Notes: generated by a model not told the origin, from the letters alone. Positions 6,224 to 14,052 are shown, counted from the stretch's first letter. The stretch is 25,348 nt of DNA from Syntrophomonadaceae bacterium (GCA_007130585.1 SLSE01000113.1:1-25348), one strand, 5' to 3'. Numbers and translations: made by a program.

Positions 6224-8158
6224 ATGCCAATTGGAAAGCTTATGGAGCGGCAGAAGGAAGCCTTAGTTGAAGAAGCTTTAAAAGGAAAGCATCGTGATCT
6301 GTCCGGATCATGGTATTATATTGCCGCCGGCCTGGCTGTCGGCACAGCGCTGTATCACATTTATACCGCCTACTTTGGCGCACCCTTTGCGCTTTTGTTT
6401 CGTAATATTCACTGGATGCTTATTGCCAGCCTGATCTTTCTGTATTTTCCTGCCTTTAAAAACTCCCCGCGCAGCAAGCCTACCGCAGCTGATATCGGCC
6501 TTGTTCTGATCTCGGTCGTGCTCGGTATGTATGTCATCCTGAATTATTCAGCTATCGCCGGCCGGGCCGGAGCCCCGGTTGCGGCCGATATCGTACTCGG
6601 AGCTATCCTGGTACTGGTTGTCCTGGAAGCAGGCCGGCGTACAGTCGGCTGGCCGATTGTCATTATAGCTGTATTATTCCTCGTATATGCTTATTACGGC
6701 CAGTCCATGCCCGGCCTGCTTATGCATCGCGGCTATTCTGTCTCCAGGATATTCCCCTTTCTTTACCTGACTGATGCCGGGATATTCGGGATTCCCCTGG
6801 GGGTTTCTTCCCGTTTCATTCTTCTGTTTGTAATTTTCGGCGCTTTCCTGGAAAAAGCCGGTGCGGGAATTTTCTTCAGGGACCTGTCATTGGCCCTGAC
6901 CGGCCGTTATGTGGGCGGGCCGGGGAAAGCTGCTATTTTGTTCAGCGGGTTTATCGGCTCAATAACGGGCAGTTCTACCGCAAATGTGGTGACTACCGGA
7001 ACATTTACCATACCCCTGATGAAAAAACTTGGTTACTCGCCTGCTTTTGCCGGGGGTGTCGAAGCGGATGCTTCAACCGGCGGTCAGATATTGCCTCCCG
7101 TCATGGGAGCGGCGGCTTTTGTAATGGCTGAATATATCGGAGTGCCCTATGTTACAGTTATGGTAGCGGCGATTGTCCCGGCCCTGCTATATTTTATAAC
7201 CTCATTTTTTATGGTCCATTACCGGGCTCTTAAAGAAAACCTGCGGCCTGTACCCAAAGAAGATCTGCCGAAACTTTTTAACGTCCTGAAAGACGGCTTT
7301 TATTATTTTACTCCCCTGATCATCCTGATTGTGCTGCTGGTTATGCGGTTTTCGCCTTCGCGGGCTGTTTTCTGGGCCCTGATTTCCACAGTAGTGTTAA
7401 GCTGGATTAAACAAGACACCCGGATGGGACCCAGGGAAATTTTTGAAGCTCTTTACAACGGGGTTCTTAAAGCGCTGGAAGTTGTGGCTGCATGTGCCGT
7501 TGCCGGCATCATTATCGGCATGGTTACGATGACCGGGCTGGGCCTGAAATTTTCCACGCTGATCGAACTTCTGGCCGGCGGCAGCCTGATGGCCGGTCTT
7601 TTCTATACACTGATCGCCTCCCTGATCCTGGGCATGGGGGTGCCGACCACGGCCAAGTATATAATCCTGGCCACCCTTGTAGCTCCGGCCCTGGTTTCCC
7701 TGGGAGCTCCTCTGCTGGGAGCGCACCTGTTTATACTTTATTTCGGAACCGATGCCGACATTACGCCCCCCGTGGGTCTGGCTGCCTACGCCGCCGCGGG
7801 GCTGGCCGGGTCACATCCGATGCATACTGCTATAGAAGCATTCAAAATGGGAGTTACCGCCTATATTGTACCCTTTGCTTTTATCCTGGGGCCGGCTTTG
7901 CTCCTGCAGGGACCACTGCACGAAATAATTTTGGCGTGTGCAACGGCACTCCTGGCCTGCGCCGGCCTGGGGGCGGCGATGCAGGGTTATTTTGTACGCA
8001 GCATGCCGTACTGGCACAGGGGTATACTTTTAATCGGCTCGGTGCTGCTTATGGAAACAAGTTGGCGGGGGGATTTAATCGGCCTAACCATGGTTGGCGG
8101 TATATTTGCACTTGAATACATGGCCGAAAGGGTTATTAAAGAAAAACCGGCCGTCTGA
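6224..8158 (+). CDS. TRAP transporter permease, fused 4TM/12TM type (TAXI-type)
   Basis: A 644-residue inner-membrane protein with the small (DctQ-like) and large (DctM-like) TRAP subunits in one chain. TRAP systems take up carboxylates or other organic anions driven by a sodium or proton gradient. Hydrophobic helices start near residue 30. The family hallmark GSITGSSTANVVTTGTF (245-261) followed by ADASTGGQILPPVMGAAAFVM (281-301) is present, and a matching second half includes LGMGVPTTAKY and DADITPPVGLAAYAAAG. The C-terminus ends in three or four extra hydrophobic segments, typical of the fused type. No TAXI or DctP solute-binding gene lies on either side, so the substrate is unknown and the receptor must be elsewhere. 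ATG 6224 has AAAAGGAG (6207-6214) at 9 nt. Confidence 0.93.
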   Translation: MPIGKLMERQKEALVEEALKGKHRDLSGSWYYIAAGLAVGTALYHIYTAYFGAPFALLFRNIHWMLIASLIFLYFPAFKNSPRSKPTAADIGLVLISVVLGMYVILNYSAIAGRAGAPVAADIVLGAILVLVVLEAGRRTVGWPIVIIAVLFLVYAYYGQSMPGLLMHRGYSVSRIFPFLYLTDAGIFGIPLGVSSRFILLFVIFGAFLEKAGAGIFFRDLSLALTGRYVGGPGKAAILFSGFIGSITGSSTANVVTTGTFTIPLMKKLGYSPAFAGGVEADASTGGQILPPVMGAAAFVMAEYIGVPYVTVMVAAIVPALLYFITSFFMVHYRALKENLRPVPKEDLPKLFNVLKDGFYYFTPLIILIVLLVMRFSPSRAVFWALISTVVLSWIKQDTRMGPREIFEALYNGVLKALEVVAACAVAGIIIGMVTMTGLGLKFSTLIELLAGGSLMAGLFYTLIASLILGMGVPTTAKYIILATLVAPALVSLGAPLLGAHLFILYFGTDADITPPVGLAAYAAAGLAGSHPMHTAIEAFKMGVTAYIVPFAFILGPALLLQGPLHEIILACATALLACAGLGAAMQGYFVRSMPYWHRGILLIGSVLLMETSWRGDLIGLTMVGGIFALEYMAERVIKEKPAV

Positions 8159-8177
8159 GCTGCCCGCTATGCCGGAG

Positions 8178-8205
8178 GTCAGAAGTTAGAAGTCAGAGGT
8201 TGGAA
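8178..8205 (+). repeat. Four imperfect tandem heptamers
   Basis: The units are GTCAGAA, GTTAGAA, GTCAGAG and GTTGGAA, end to end. They share the pattern GTYRGAR. They lie 20 bp after the TRAP permease stop in non-coding DNA. Function unknown; such short purine-rich heptads are usually slippage products. Confidence 0.7.
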
Positions 8206-8317
8206 AGTTCTCAATAAACATTAGCCGGGCAGGTGAACCTTTCCCGGAAAGCTTACGTTCAAACAGCTCCGCGCTGCAAGCGTTTCAGGCTCGACCTATA
8301 CGCTCATGCTGGATTTG

Positions 8318-8336
8318 CCTGTTTTACAGGTTTTTT
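8318..8336 (+). terminator. Short intrinsic terminator upstream of the leuS T-box
   Basis: CCTGT (8318-8322), a TTT loop, ACAGG (8326-8330), then six T. The stem is only 5 bp, so strength is doubtful, but the T-run is clean. It would end transcripts from the TRAP permease and insulate the leuS promoter at 8370. The rest of 8159-8369 shows only the heptamer repeat and a CTTTCC/GGAAAG hairpin near 8239. Confidence 0.5.
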
Positions 8337-8369
8337 GCAGCCCGGAAACCGGATTAAGCCGAACAGCTA

Positions 8370-8398
8370 TTGACAAGGATAAATGGCGTGCATATAAT
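8370..8398 (+). promoter_or_regulatory. Consensus promoter of the T-box/tRNA-Ala/leuS unit
   Basis: TTGACA (8370-8375), 17 bp, TATAAT (8393-8398): both hexamers match consensus perfectly. Transcription would start near 8405. No second good promoter is seen between here and the tRNA gene, so one transcript should carry the T-box, the tRNA and leuS. Confidence 0.9.
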
Positions 8399-8590
8399 GT
8401 TATATGTACTCGAGGTGCTATAGAGAATTTGATGATGGGAAGCAGTACGCAGGTATGCTTATCCAGAGAGCCGGTAACTGGTGAAAGCCGGCAGGCAGAA
8501 CTGCAGAACTCGTCCCGGAGATGCGGCGGTAAAATAACCAGCCGCTGCCGTATAGCCGGCGTTAACGGTTTTAAGCGGGTAGCATAACGG

Positions 8591-8665
8591 GGGGCTGTGG
8601 CGCAGTGGGAGCGCGCTTCCTTGGCATGGAAGAGGCCGCGGGTTCAACTCCCGCCAGCTCCACCA
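8591..8665 (+). tRNA. tRNA-Ala (anticodon GGC), CCA encoded
   Basis: Acceptor GGGGCTG (8591-8597) pairs CAGCTCC (8655-8661) with one G-T pair. The D-arm is GCGC/GCGC, the anticodon arm CTTCC-TTGGCAT-GGAAG gives anticodon GGC (Ala, GCC/GCU codons), and the T-arm is GCGGG-TTCAACT-CCCGC. The discriminator is A and CCA is encoded (8663-8665). The third acceptor pair is the G-T; the alanine identity pair G3-U70 is therefore present. The gene sits inside the leuS T-box leader, 15 nt before the antiterminator. Confidence 0.97.
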
Positions 8666-8703
8666 CATGTTTTACTAATAAGGGTGGTACCGCGGGTATA
8701 AAT

Positions 8704-8733
8704 AATCCGTCCCTTGACCGGGCGGATTTTTTT
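8704..8733 (+). terminator. T-box-controlled terminator before leuS
   Basis: AATCCG (8704-8709) pairs CGGATT (8723-8728), with CCC/GGG stacking above, followed by seven T. Its left arm overlaps the antiterminator strand, so the two folds exclude each other. It stops transcription when tRNA-Leu is charged. It also lies downstream of tRNA-Ala, so terminated transcripts still contain that tRNA. Confidence 0.92.
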
Positions 8734-8757
8734 ATTATCTATGGAGGTAGGGTCACT

Positions 8758-11235
8758 GTGAAAAAATACGAACCTGCTCTAATTGAAGAAAAATGGCAAA
8801 AGGTCTGGGAAACTGAAGACTTTTACCGATCGGAGATAGATCACTCAAAAACCAAGTACTACGTGCTGGAAATGTTTCCTTACCCTTCAGGAAAGCTTCA
8901 TATGGGCCATATGCGTGTATATTCAATTGGAGATGTTCTGGCCCGGTTTCTCAGGATGCGCGGTTATAATGTAATTCATCCCATGGGGTGGGATGCTTTT
9001 GGCCTGCCAGCCGAAAATGCCGCTATCGAACATAATGTTAATCCTGCCCGGTGGACAGCCCAGAATATCGAGCATATGAAAAAACAGCAAAACAGGCTCG
9101 GGGTCAGCTATGACTGGCACCGCGAAGTAAACACTTCAGCCCCCGATTATTATCGCTGGTCGCAGTGGCTGTTTTTATTGATGTATAAAAGAGGTCTGGC
9201 TTACAAGAAAAAAGCCAGTGTAAACTGGTGCGACCACTGCGTTACAGTTCTGGCTAACGAGCAGGTTGAAAAAGGGTTATGCTGGCGCTGCTCCTCAGTT
9301 GTTGAAGTCAGGGAACTCGAGCAGTGGTTTTTATCGATTACCGATTACGCCGAAAGGCTTTTATATGATCTTGAAAAGCTGGAGGATTGGCCCGAGCGGG
9401 TAAAAGTTATGCAGCAGAACTGGATCGGGCGCAGTGAAGGGGCAGAAATTACCTTTAAAATTAAAGAATTTCCCGGTGAGGAAATCCGGACCTTTACCAC
9501 CCGTCCCGATACGTTGTTCGGTGTAACCTATATGGTCCTGGCTCCTGAACACCCCCTGGTTAAGCGGCTTGTGGAGGGGACGGAAAACGAACAGGCAGTT
9601 TTGGAATTTGTATCCGAAGTGAAGCAGGCCACTGAAATCGAACGTACCGCCGAAGAAGTACCCAAAATCGGACTCTGGACAGGACGCCATGCCGTAAACC
9701 CGATTAACGGGGAAGAGGTGCCCATCCTGGTAGGCAACTATGTCCTGATGGCGTACGGTACCGGCGCTGTTATGGGTGTTCCCGCTCATGACCAGCGGGA
9801 CTTTGAGTTTGCCCGCAAACATGATCTGCCAATCCGGGTTGTAATTCAACCTGAAGGAGAAAACCTTACAGCTGACAGCATGACGGAAGCTTACGTCGGT
9901 GAGGGTAAAATGATCAACTCGGGTATTTTCGACGGACTTGACAGCTTAGATGGAATCGGGAAAGTTACCGGCTATCTCGAAGAGCAGGGTCAGGGCAGGT
10001 TCCGGGTCACATACCGGCTTCGTGATTGGTTAATTTCCCGCCAGCGCTACTGGGGGGCTCCGATACCAATCATATATTGTGAAAAATGCGGTCCTGTTCC
10101 CGTCCCTGAGTCGGAACTTCCCGTTGAATTACCCTCGGAGGTCGAACTGTCAGGTAACCGCGTGCCCAGCCTGGCTCACTATGACTATTTTGTCAATGCT
10201 GACTGCCCTGTCTGCAGCGGACCGGCCCGGCGCGAAACAGATACCATGGATACCTTTATATGTTCATCCTGGTACTTCCTGCGCTTTACCAGCCCGGATA
10301 ACGAACATGCTCCCTTTGACTCCGGTGAAGCGAACTACTGGATGCCTGTTGACCAGTACATAGGCGGGATTGAACATGCCGTGCTTCACCTGCTCTACGC
10401 CCGTTTCTTCACCAAGGTGCTTTACGACGCAGGAATGATTAATGCCGAAGAACCTTTCAGTCGGCTCCTGGCCCAGGGTATGGTCTACAAGGACGGGGCT
10501 AAAATGTCAAAATCGAAAGGCAATGTTGTAACCCCCGATGAGATAGTGGAGCAGTATGGTGCTGATACAGGCCGGTTGTTTATACTTTTTGCTTCCCCTC
10601 CCGAAAAAGATCTCGATTGGAACGATCAGGGCGTTGAAGGATGTCATCGTTTCCTTCGCCGTACCTGGCGCCTGTTGATAGAATGTCTCGGGCAGTTTGA
10701 ATCGGGAGAAGGTTTTTCGCGGGCCGGTGAGAGCGAAGCAGAACTGGAACGGCAGGTCCATGCAACGATTAAAAAGGTAACCCACGACATCCAGGATCGC
10801 TTTAACTTTAATACTGCTATCAGCTCCATTATGGAACTGGTCAATGCCGCTTATGCTTACCGCCAGGCAGTTGATGAAAAGAACCAGAATCATGGCGTTT
10901 TAAAAGAAACCCTGGAAAAAACAGTTTTATTGCTGGCTCCTTTTGCGCCCCACCTGGCAGAAGAAGCGTGGCAAATGCTGGGCAACCGGGAAAGCGTTCA
11001 CCGGCAAAGCTGGCCGCAGTACAATCCGGAAAAGCTGCTGGTTGACGAAACTGAAGTTGTCATCCAGGTTAACGGCAAGGTCAGGGGCAGGATTACCGTG
11101 CCTGCTGATTCTCCTGAAGAGGAACTGATCGAAAAAGCGCGGGATAACGAGAGAATCAGCGAACTGCTGGCCGGTAAAGAGATTGTTAAAATTATAACGG
11201 TGCCGGGCAGGCTGGTGAACATTGTAGTTCGCTGA
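8758..11235 (+). CDS. leuS: Leucyl-tRNA synthetase
   Basis: A full-length 825-residue class Ia synthetase that charges tRNA-Leu in the cytosol. Visible parts: HIGH-type HMGH (48-51) in PYPSGKLHMGHM, zinc-type CDHC (158-161) with CWRC further on, the CP1 editing site TTRPDTLFGVTY (247-258), a second cysteine cluster near CEKC and CPVC, KMSKS (582-586) in KDGAKMSKSKGN, and a C-terminal VQVNGKVRGRI segment. The frame stays open upstream through the T-box, but GTG 8758 with GGAGG (8743-8747, 10-nt gap) matches the family N-terminus (KKYEPALIEEKWQ). Expression is set by the T-box leader. The radical SAM gene follows after 12 bp and is probably co-transcribed. Confidence 0.98.
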   Translation: MKKYEPALIEEKWQKVWETEDFYRSEIDHSKTKYYVLEMFPYPSGKLHMGHMRVYSIGDVLARFLRMRGYNVIHPMGWDAFGLPAENAAIEHNVNPARWTAQNIEHMKKQQNRLGVSYDWHREVNTSAPDYYRWSQWLFLLMYKRGLAYKKKASVNWCDHCVTVLANEQVEKGLCWRCSSVVEVRELEQWFLSITDYAERLLYDLEKLEDWPERVKVMQQNWIGRSEGAEITFKIKEFPGEEIRTFTTRPDTLFGVTYMVLAPEHPLVKRLVEGTENEQAVLEFVSEVKQATEIERTAEEVPKIGLWTGRHAVNPINGEEVPILVGNYVLMAYGTGAVMGVPAHDQRDFEFARKHDLPIRVVIQPEGENLTADSMTEAYVGEGKMINSGIFDGLDSLDGIGKVTGYLEEQGQGRFRVTYRLRDWLISRQRYWGAPIPIIYCEKCGPVPVPESELPVELPSEVELSGNRVPSLAHYDYFVNADCPVCSGPARRETDTMDTFICSSWYFLRFTSPDNEHAPFDSGEANYWMPVDQYIGGIEHAVLHLLYARFFTKVLYDAGMINAEEPFSRLLAQGMVYKDGAKMSKSKGNVVTPDEIVEQYGADTGRLFILFASPPEKDLDWNDQGVEGCHRFLRRTWRLLIECLGQFESGEGFSRAGESEAELERQVHATIKKVTHDIQDRFNFNTAISSIMELVNAAYAYRQAVDEKNQNHGVLKETLEKTVLLLAPFAPHLAEEAWQMLGNRESVHRQSWPQYNPEKLLVDETEVVIQVNGKVRGRITVPADSPEEELIEKARDNERISELLAGKEIVKIITVPGRLVNIVVR

Positions 11236-11247
11236 CGGAGGTCCGAA

Positions 11248-12594
11248 TTGGAAAACTTTGCCGGCGAGCCTGAATTACAGAAACTTCTTGCTTTAGCGGT
11301 AAAAGATCACAATGTCCTGCCCCTTACCGGACGCTGCAACCTCGAATGCGTTTTTTGCAGCCACCTGCAAAATCCTCCCGGAACACGGGCATACAGTTTT
11401 CCGCCCCTGCCTGAAAGTCTTCTTCAGGATTTGATGACCTGCCTGGATCCGGGCCATAAAATCATAATTGGCGAATCAGCAACCAGGCTGCGGGAAGGAG
11501 AGCCCTTTACCCATCCCCGGGTTATTGACATTTTGAAACAGCTGCGCTCCTTTTACCCTGCAACTCCCTTCCAGGTTACCACCAACGGATCACTTTTCAG
11601 CGAAGAAGTAATATCGGCGCTGGCTGGCCTGCAGCCGCTGGAGCTAATCGTTTCCCTCAACAGTGCTTCCGGGGAAGGCCGCCGGAAAGTAATGCGCGAC
11701 AGGATGCCCGGCAGGGCCATCGAAGGGTTGCGCCTGCTTAAAGAATACGGGCTTCCCTTTCATGGCAGTGTGGTTGCCTTGCCTCATCTTACCGGTTGGG
11801 ACGACCTGCGTGAAACAGTCGGTTTTCTCGAGCATGAAAAAGCCCTGACGGTTCGTATTCTCCTGCCCGGCTTCACACGGATCTCTGAGCCTGCCAGTGT
11901 TCCTCCTCCGGGCACCCTGCGGAAGTGTTATCGTTTCATCGAAGACTTACGAGCCAGTGGCGTAAGGATCCCGCTCCTGGCGGAACCGCCCCTGGTGACA
12001 GACCTCGATCCGACAGTTGAAGGCATAATCGCGGGAACGCCGGCAGCAAAAGCCGGGCTTGCTGCGGGAGACCGAATCATATCTGTTCAGAAGCGTGAAC
12101 CGCTAAGCAGGGTTGACTGCTATGATCAGCTGGTTAAGGGTGAAAACCCGGCCGTTGTTTTTAGCCGCGGAGGCCGGGCCCGGGAAGCAATAATTGAAAA
12201 AAAAGCAGGAGAGAGGCCCGGGGCGGCCTTTTCCTATGACCTGGATCCGAAACAGGTCGGAAGGGTTAAGACGTTCTTATCAGGAAAAGGTCAAACTTTA
12301 ATGCTTGGATCCACTCCGGCCCTCCGGCGGTGGGAAATTGCCGCGCAGAAGCTTGACCTGCAATACCTGGCCATCGGGGCAGTTGCTTCAGATTATTTCG
12401 GAGGGTCAATCGACTGCGCAGGCCTGCTGACAGTTGTTGATTACCAGGCTTACTTAAACGGTTTGACAAACATGAATCAGTACGACTTAATTTTGCTTCC
12501 GGCCGTCTCCTTTGATTATTCCGGCCATGATATGGCCGGAGACCACTACCTTAGCTTATATACCTGTGGAGTCCCCTTCAAAATAATCGGTTGA
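11248..12594 (+). CDS. Radical SAM protein with internal PDZ and DUF512-like C-terminus
   Basis: A 448-residue protein of unknown function. The radical SAM cluster motif is CNLECVFC (Cys30, Cys34, Cys37; CX3CX2C), so it should bind a 4Fe-4S cluster and S-adenosylmethionine. The barrel runs to about residue 245. A PDZ-like segment follows (about 252-318: EGIIAGTPAAKAGLAAGDRI). The end (about 335-405) holds SDYFGGSIDCAGLLTVVDY, which resembles the FFGG...VAGLLTG.D signature of DUF512 proteins. Known DUF512 proteins have the order PDZ, radical SAM, DUF512, so the PDZ here looks relocated. Substrate unknown. It starts with TTG, set by GGAGGT (11237-11242) 5 nt upstream. It sits 12 bp after leuS, probably in the same transcript. 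Confidence 0.8.
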   Translation: MENFAGEPELQKLLALAVKDHNVLPLTGRCNLECVFCSHLQNPPGTRAYSFPPLPESLLQDLMTCLDPGHKIIIGESATRLREGEPFTHPRVIDILKQLRSFYPATPFQVTTNGSLFSEEVISALAGLQPLELIVSLNSASGEGRRKVMRDRMPGRAIEGLRLLKEYGLPFHGSVVALPHLTGWDDLRETVGFLEHEKALTVRILLPGFTRISEPASVPPPGTLRKCYRFIEDLRASGVRIPLLAEPPLVTDLDPTVEGIIAGTPAAKAGLAAGDRIISVQKREPLSRVDCYDQLVKGENPAVVFSRGGRAREAIIEKKAGERPGAAFSYDLDPKQVGRVKTFLSGKGQTLMLGSTPALRRWEIAAQKLDLQYLAIGAVASDYFGGSIDCAGLLTVVDYQAYLNGLTNMNQYDLILLPAVSFDYSGHDMAGDHYLSLYTCGVPFKIIG

Positions 12595-12665
12595 TGCCAG
12601 GCCTTTAGGGCCACCAATCAGGGCGCATTTAAGTCAATTTCCAGGGCCGTTCCGGGCTGCTTTCC

Positions 12666-12694
12666 TTGACAGGCATATATTCAAATTATATAAT
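12666..12694 (+). promoter_or_regulatory. Consensus promoter for the Asp23-family gene
   Basis: TTGACA (12666-12671), 17 bp, TATAAT (12689-12694): perfect in both hexamers and spacing. The leader is about 115 nt and contains an AGCCG/CGGCT hairpin (12767-12788) followed by a T-rich run, which might be a weak attenuator. Confidence 0.85.
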
Positions 12695-12816
12695 AACTGT
12701 AGGCAATTCAAACAATAGATGCAAATTTTCCCCTGCAAAGATACCAGTTTATCACAATCGCGAGTCAGCCGACATTATCATGGCGGCTTTTATTATCCAT
12801 ACAAGGAGGAAATAAA

Positions 12817-13278
12817 ATGAGTGAAGAAAAAAAAGGTAAAGATGCCGGTATCAACGAAGCTGTATTGAAACCCGATCCGTCAAAAGAAGGAGATACCATC
12901 CGGATCTCTTCAGAGGTTATTGCTGTAATCACCAGCATAATTACCAGTGATGTGCCGGGTGTTGCCGGGATGAGCGGCGGCGTGGTCGGCGGTATTGCAG
13001 AGAGACTGGGCCGTAAAGATATGACCAGGGGCATTAAGGTCCAGGTTGACGAGGATAAAGTTTCTGTTGACCTGAATATTATTGTCGAGTACGGAATTTC
13101 GATTGTAGATACCACCGATAAACTTAAAAAAGAGGTTCGCAGCCAGGTTGAAAAAACTACGGGCTTAAAAGTTGAAGCCATTAACATTAATGTTCTCGGA
13201 ATTAACCTCCCCGAGGAAGAAGAAGAAGAGAAAGAGAAAGAGAAAGAGGAAAAACCTGCGGAAGAAAAGAAAAAATAA
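12817..13278 (+). CDS. Asp23/Gls24 family envelope stress response protein
   Basis: A 153-residue soluble protein. The core (about 24-130) has the family pattern: IRISSEVIAVITSIITSDVPGVAGMSGG, then IKVQVDEDKVSVDLNIIVEYG, then VEKTTGLKVEAININVLGI. Family members sit under the membrane of Gram-positive cells and are linked to alkaline or envelope stress; the molecular role is unclear. Both ends are highly charged; the last 23 residues are almost only Glu and Lys. It has its own strong promoter and an AGGAGG site 6-7 nt before the ATG, and ends in a strong terminator, so it is a single-gene unit expected to be highly expressed. Confidence 0.93.
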   Translation: MSEEKKGKDAGINEAVLKPDPSKEGDTIRISSEVIAVITSIITSDVPGVAGMSGGVVGGIAERLGRKDMTRGIKVQVDEDKVSVDLNIIVEYGISIVDTTDKLKKEVRSQVEKTTGLKVEAININVLGINLPEEEEEEKEKEKEEKPAEEKKK

Positions 13279-13308
13279 GCAGCTTTGAGCTGCCTGAGAC
13301 TTATAATA

Positions 13309-13346
13309 AACCCGGTGCTGCTGAGAAGCGCCGGGTTATTTTTTTT
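13309..13346 (+). terminator. Intrinsic terminator after the Asp23-family gene
   Basis: AACCCGGTGC (13309-13318) pairs GCGCCGGGTT (13328-13337) with one G-T pair, followed by ATTTTTTTT. A smaller GCAGC/GCTGC hairpin (13279-13293) lies directly after the stop codon. Confidence 0.92.
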
Positions 13347-13455
13347 CACGGGGCAGGAAAAAGACACAGTAAAAGCGAATTATTTTCAATTGTTGTTTCA
13401 AGATATAGTTAACTCGCAATCACAGCAATTAAGATCTCATTTCGGGGAGGCAGGA

Positions 13456-14049
13456 ATGTTGGAAGGCAGGGTTAGTCCGAAAGAAATAATTATACTCGGC
13501 GTTGTTGTGCTGCTCCTGGCCGGCGGCGGAATTTGGCGCGCTGTCCAGGTTTCGTCTCCCGGGACTGAGATCATTCAGGCCGGCAGTTACGGCGGCAGCG
13601 AGGCGGAGGCAAAAAGTGAAAATACAGAACCCGAAATGCTAACGGTCCACCTGGTCGGGGCGGTAAAAAACCCCGGTATTTACATGCTTCCGGCTGGATC
13701 GAGGGTTTATGAACTGCTAGAGCAAGGCGGAGGCTTCAGCAGTGAAGCCGACCGGGAAACATTGAACCAGGCCAGGCCACTTATGGACGGCGAACAGATT
13801 TATATCCACCGCCTGGGGGAAACCCCGGGCCCCGGGGAAAGCTCCGGGGGTGGCGGTAAAATAAATATAAACCGCGCCACTGCTTCAGAGTTGACCGCTT
13901 TACCCGGGATCGGAGAGGTGCGGGCCAATCAAATAGTGGCTCATCGCGAAGAGCACGGCCATTTCACAGACCCGGCTCAAATTATGGATGTAAGCGGTAT
14001 AGGCGACAGCACTTTCAATAACATTGCCGATAAAATTACTATATACTAG
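13456..14049 (+). CDS. comEA: ComEA-type competence DNA receptor
   Basis: A 197-residue protein of ComEA layout: one N-terminal membrane anchor (about 10-28, IIILGVVVLLLAGGGIW), a polar linker, an SLBB domain (about 62-119: VHLVGAVKNPGIYMLPAGSRVYELLEQGGG) and a C-terminal double helix-hairpin-helix (about 136-197: ININRATASELTALPGIGEVRANQIV). In competent Gram-positive bacteria it holds incoming double-stranded DNA outside the membrane for the ComEC channel. comEC, normally next, is not here; the next gene is convergent. The frame is open back to 13285, but ATG 13456 with GGGGAGG (13444-13450) 5 nt upstream starts just before the anchor, and the longer form would cross the terminator. Confidence 0.92.
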   Translation: MLEGRVSPKEIIILGVVVLLLAGGGIWRAVQVSSPGTEIIQAGSYGGSEAEAKSENTEPEMLTVHLVGAVKNPGIYMLPAGSRVYELLEQGGGFSSEADRETLNQARPLMDGEQIYIHRLGETPGPGESSGGGGKININRATASELTALPGIGEVRANQIVAHREEHGHFTDPAQIMDVSGIGDSTFNNIADKITIY

Positions 14050-14052
14050 CGC

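Larger units (their letters stand above)
8405..8733 (+). promoter_or_regulatory. T-box riboswitch of leuS (Leu specifier), interrupted by a tRNA gene
   Basis: This leader senses uncharged tRNA-Leu. Stem I: GGGA (8437-8440) pairs TCCC (8513-8516) below the specifier loop; GCAG (8449-8452) pairs CTGC (8501-8504) above it. The loop has the AGTA S-turn (8444-8447) facing GAA, with the specifier CTC (Leu) at 8509-8511 and a purine after it. AGAGAG (8465-8470) and the CCGG-closed distal arm complete Stem I. The antiterminator has the T-box core AGGGTGGTACCGCGG: AAGGG (8680-8684) pairs CCCTT (8711-8715), GCGG (8692-8695) pairs CCGT (8707-8710), and the TGGT bulge (8685-8688) can pair ACCA of tRNA-Leu. 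The competing terminator is 8704-8733. A GCGGC/GCCGC stem (8523-8545) lies in the linker, followed by a complete tRNA-Ala gene. Confidence 0.92.

Noticed and set aside
7492..8115. 207-codon plus-strand frame inside the TRAP permease
   Set aside because: It is the shifted frame of a hydrophobic gene, rich in Arg, Cys and Gly, with no domain signs.
8306..8587. A 93-codon open frame in front of the tRNA
   Set aside because: It covers the leuS promoter and T-box Stem I, has no ribosome site and no protein-like composition.
8605..8757. Upstream extension of the leuS frame
   Set aside because: It would translate the tRNA-Ala, antiterminator and terminator. The GTG at 8758 has a proper ribosome site and the family N-terminus.
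12600..12615. GGCC-TTTA-GGCC-type hairpin as terminator of the radical SAM gene
   Set aside because: The stem is four to five base pairs and no T-run follows, so it is not called.
12765..13367. 200-codon minus-strand frame opposite the Asp23-family gene
   Set aside because: It is a Ser/Phe-rich shadow of Glu/Lys-rich coding, runs through the terminator and lacks a ribosome site.
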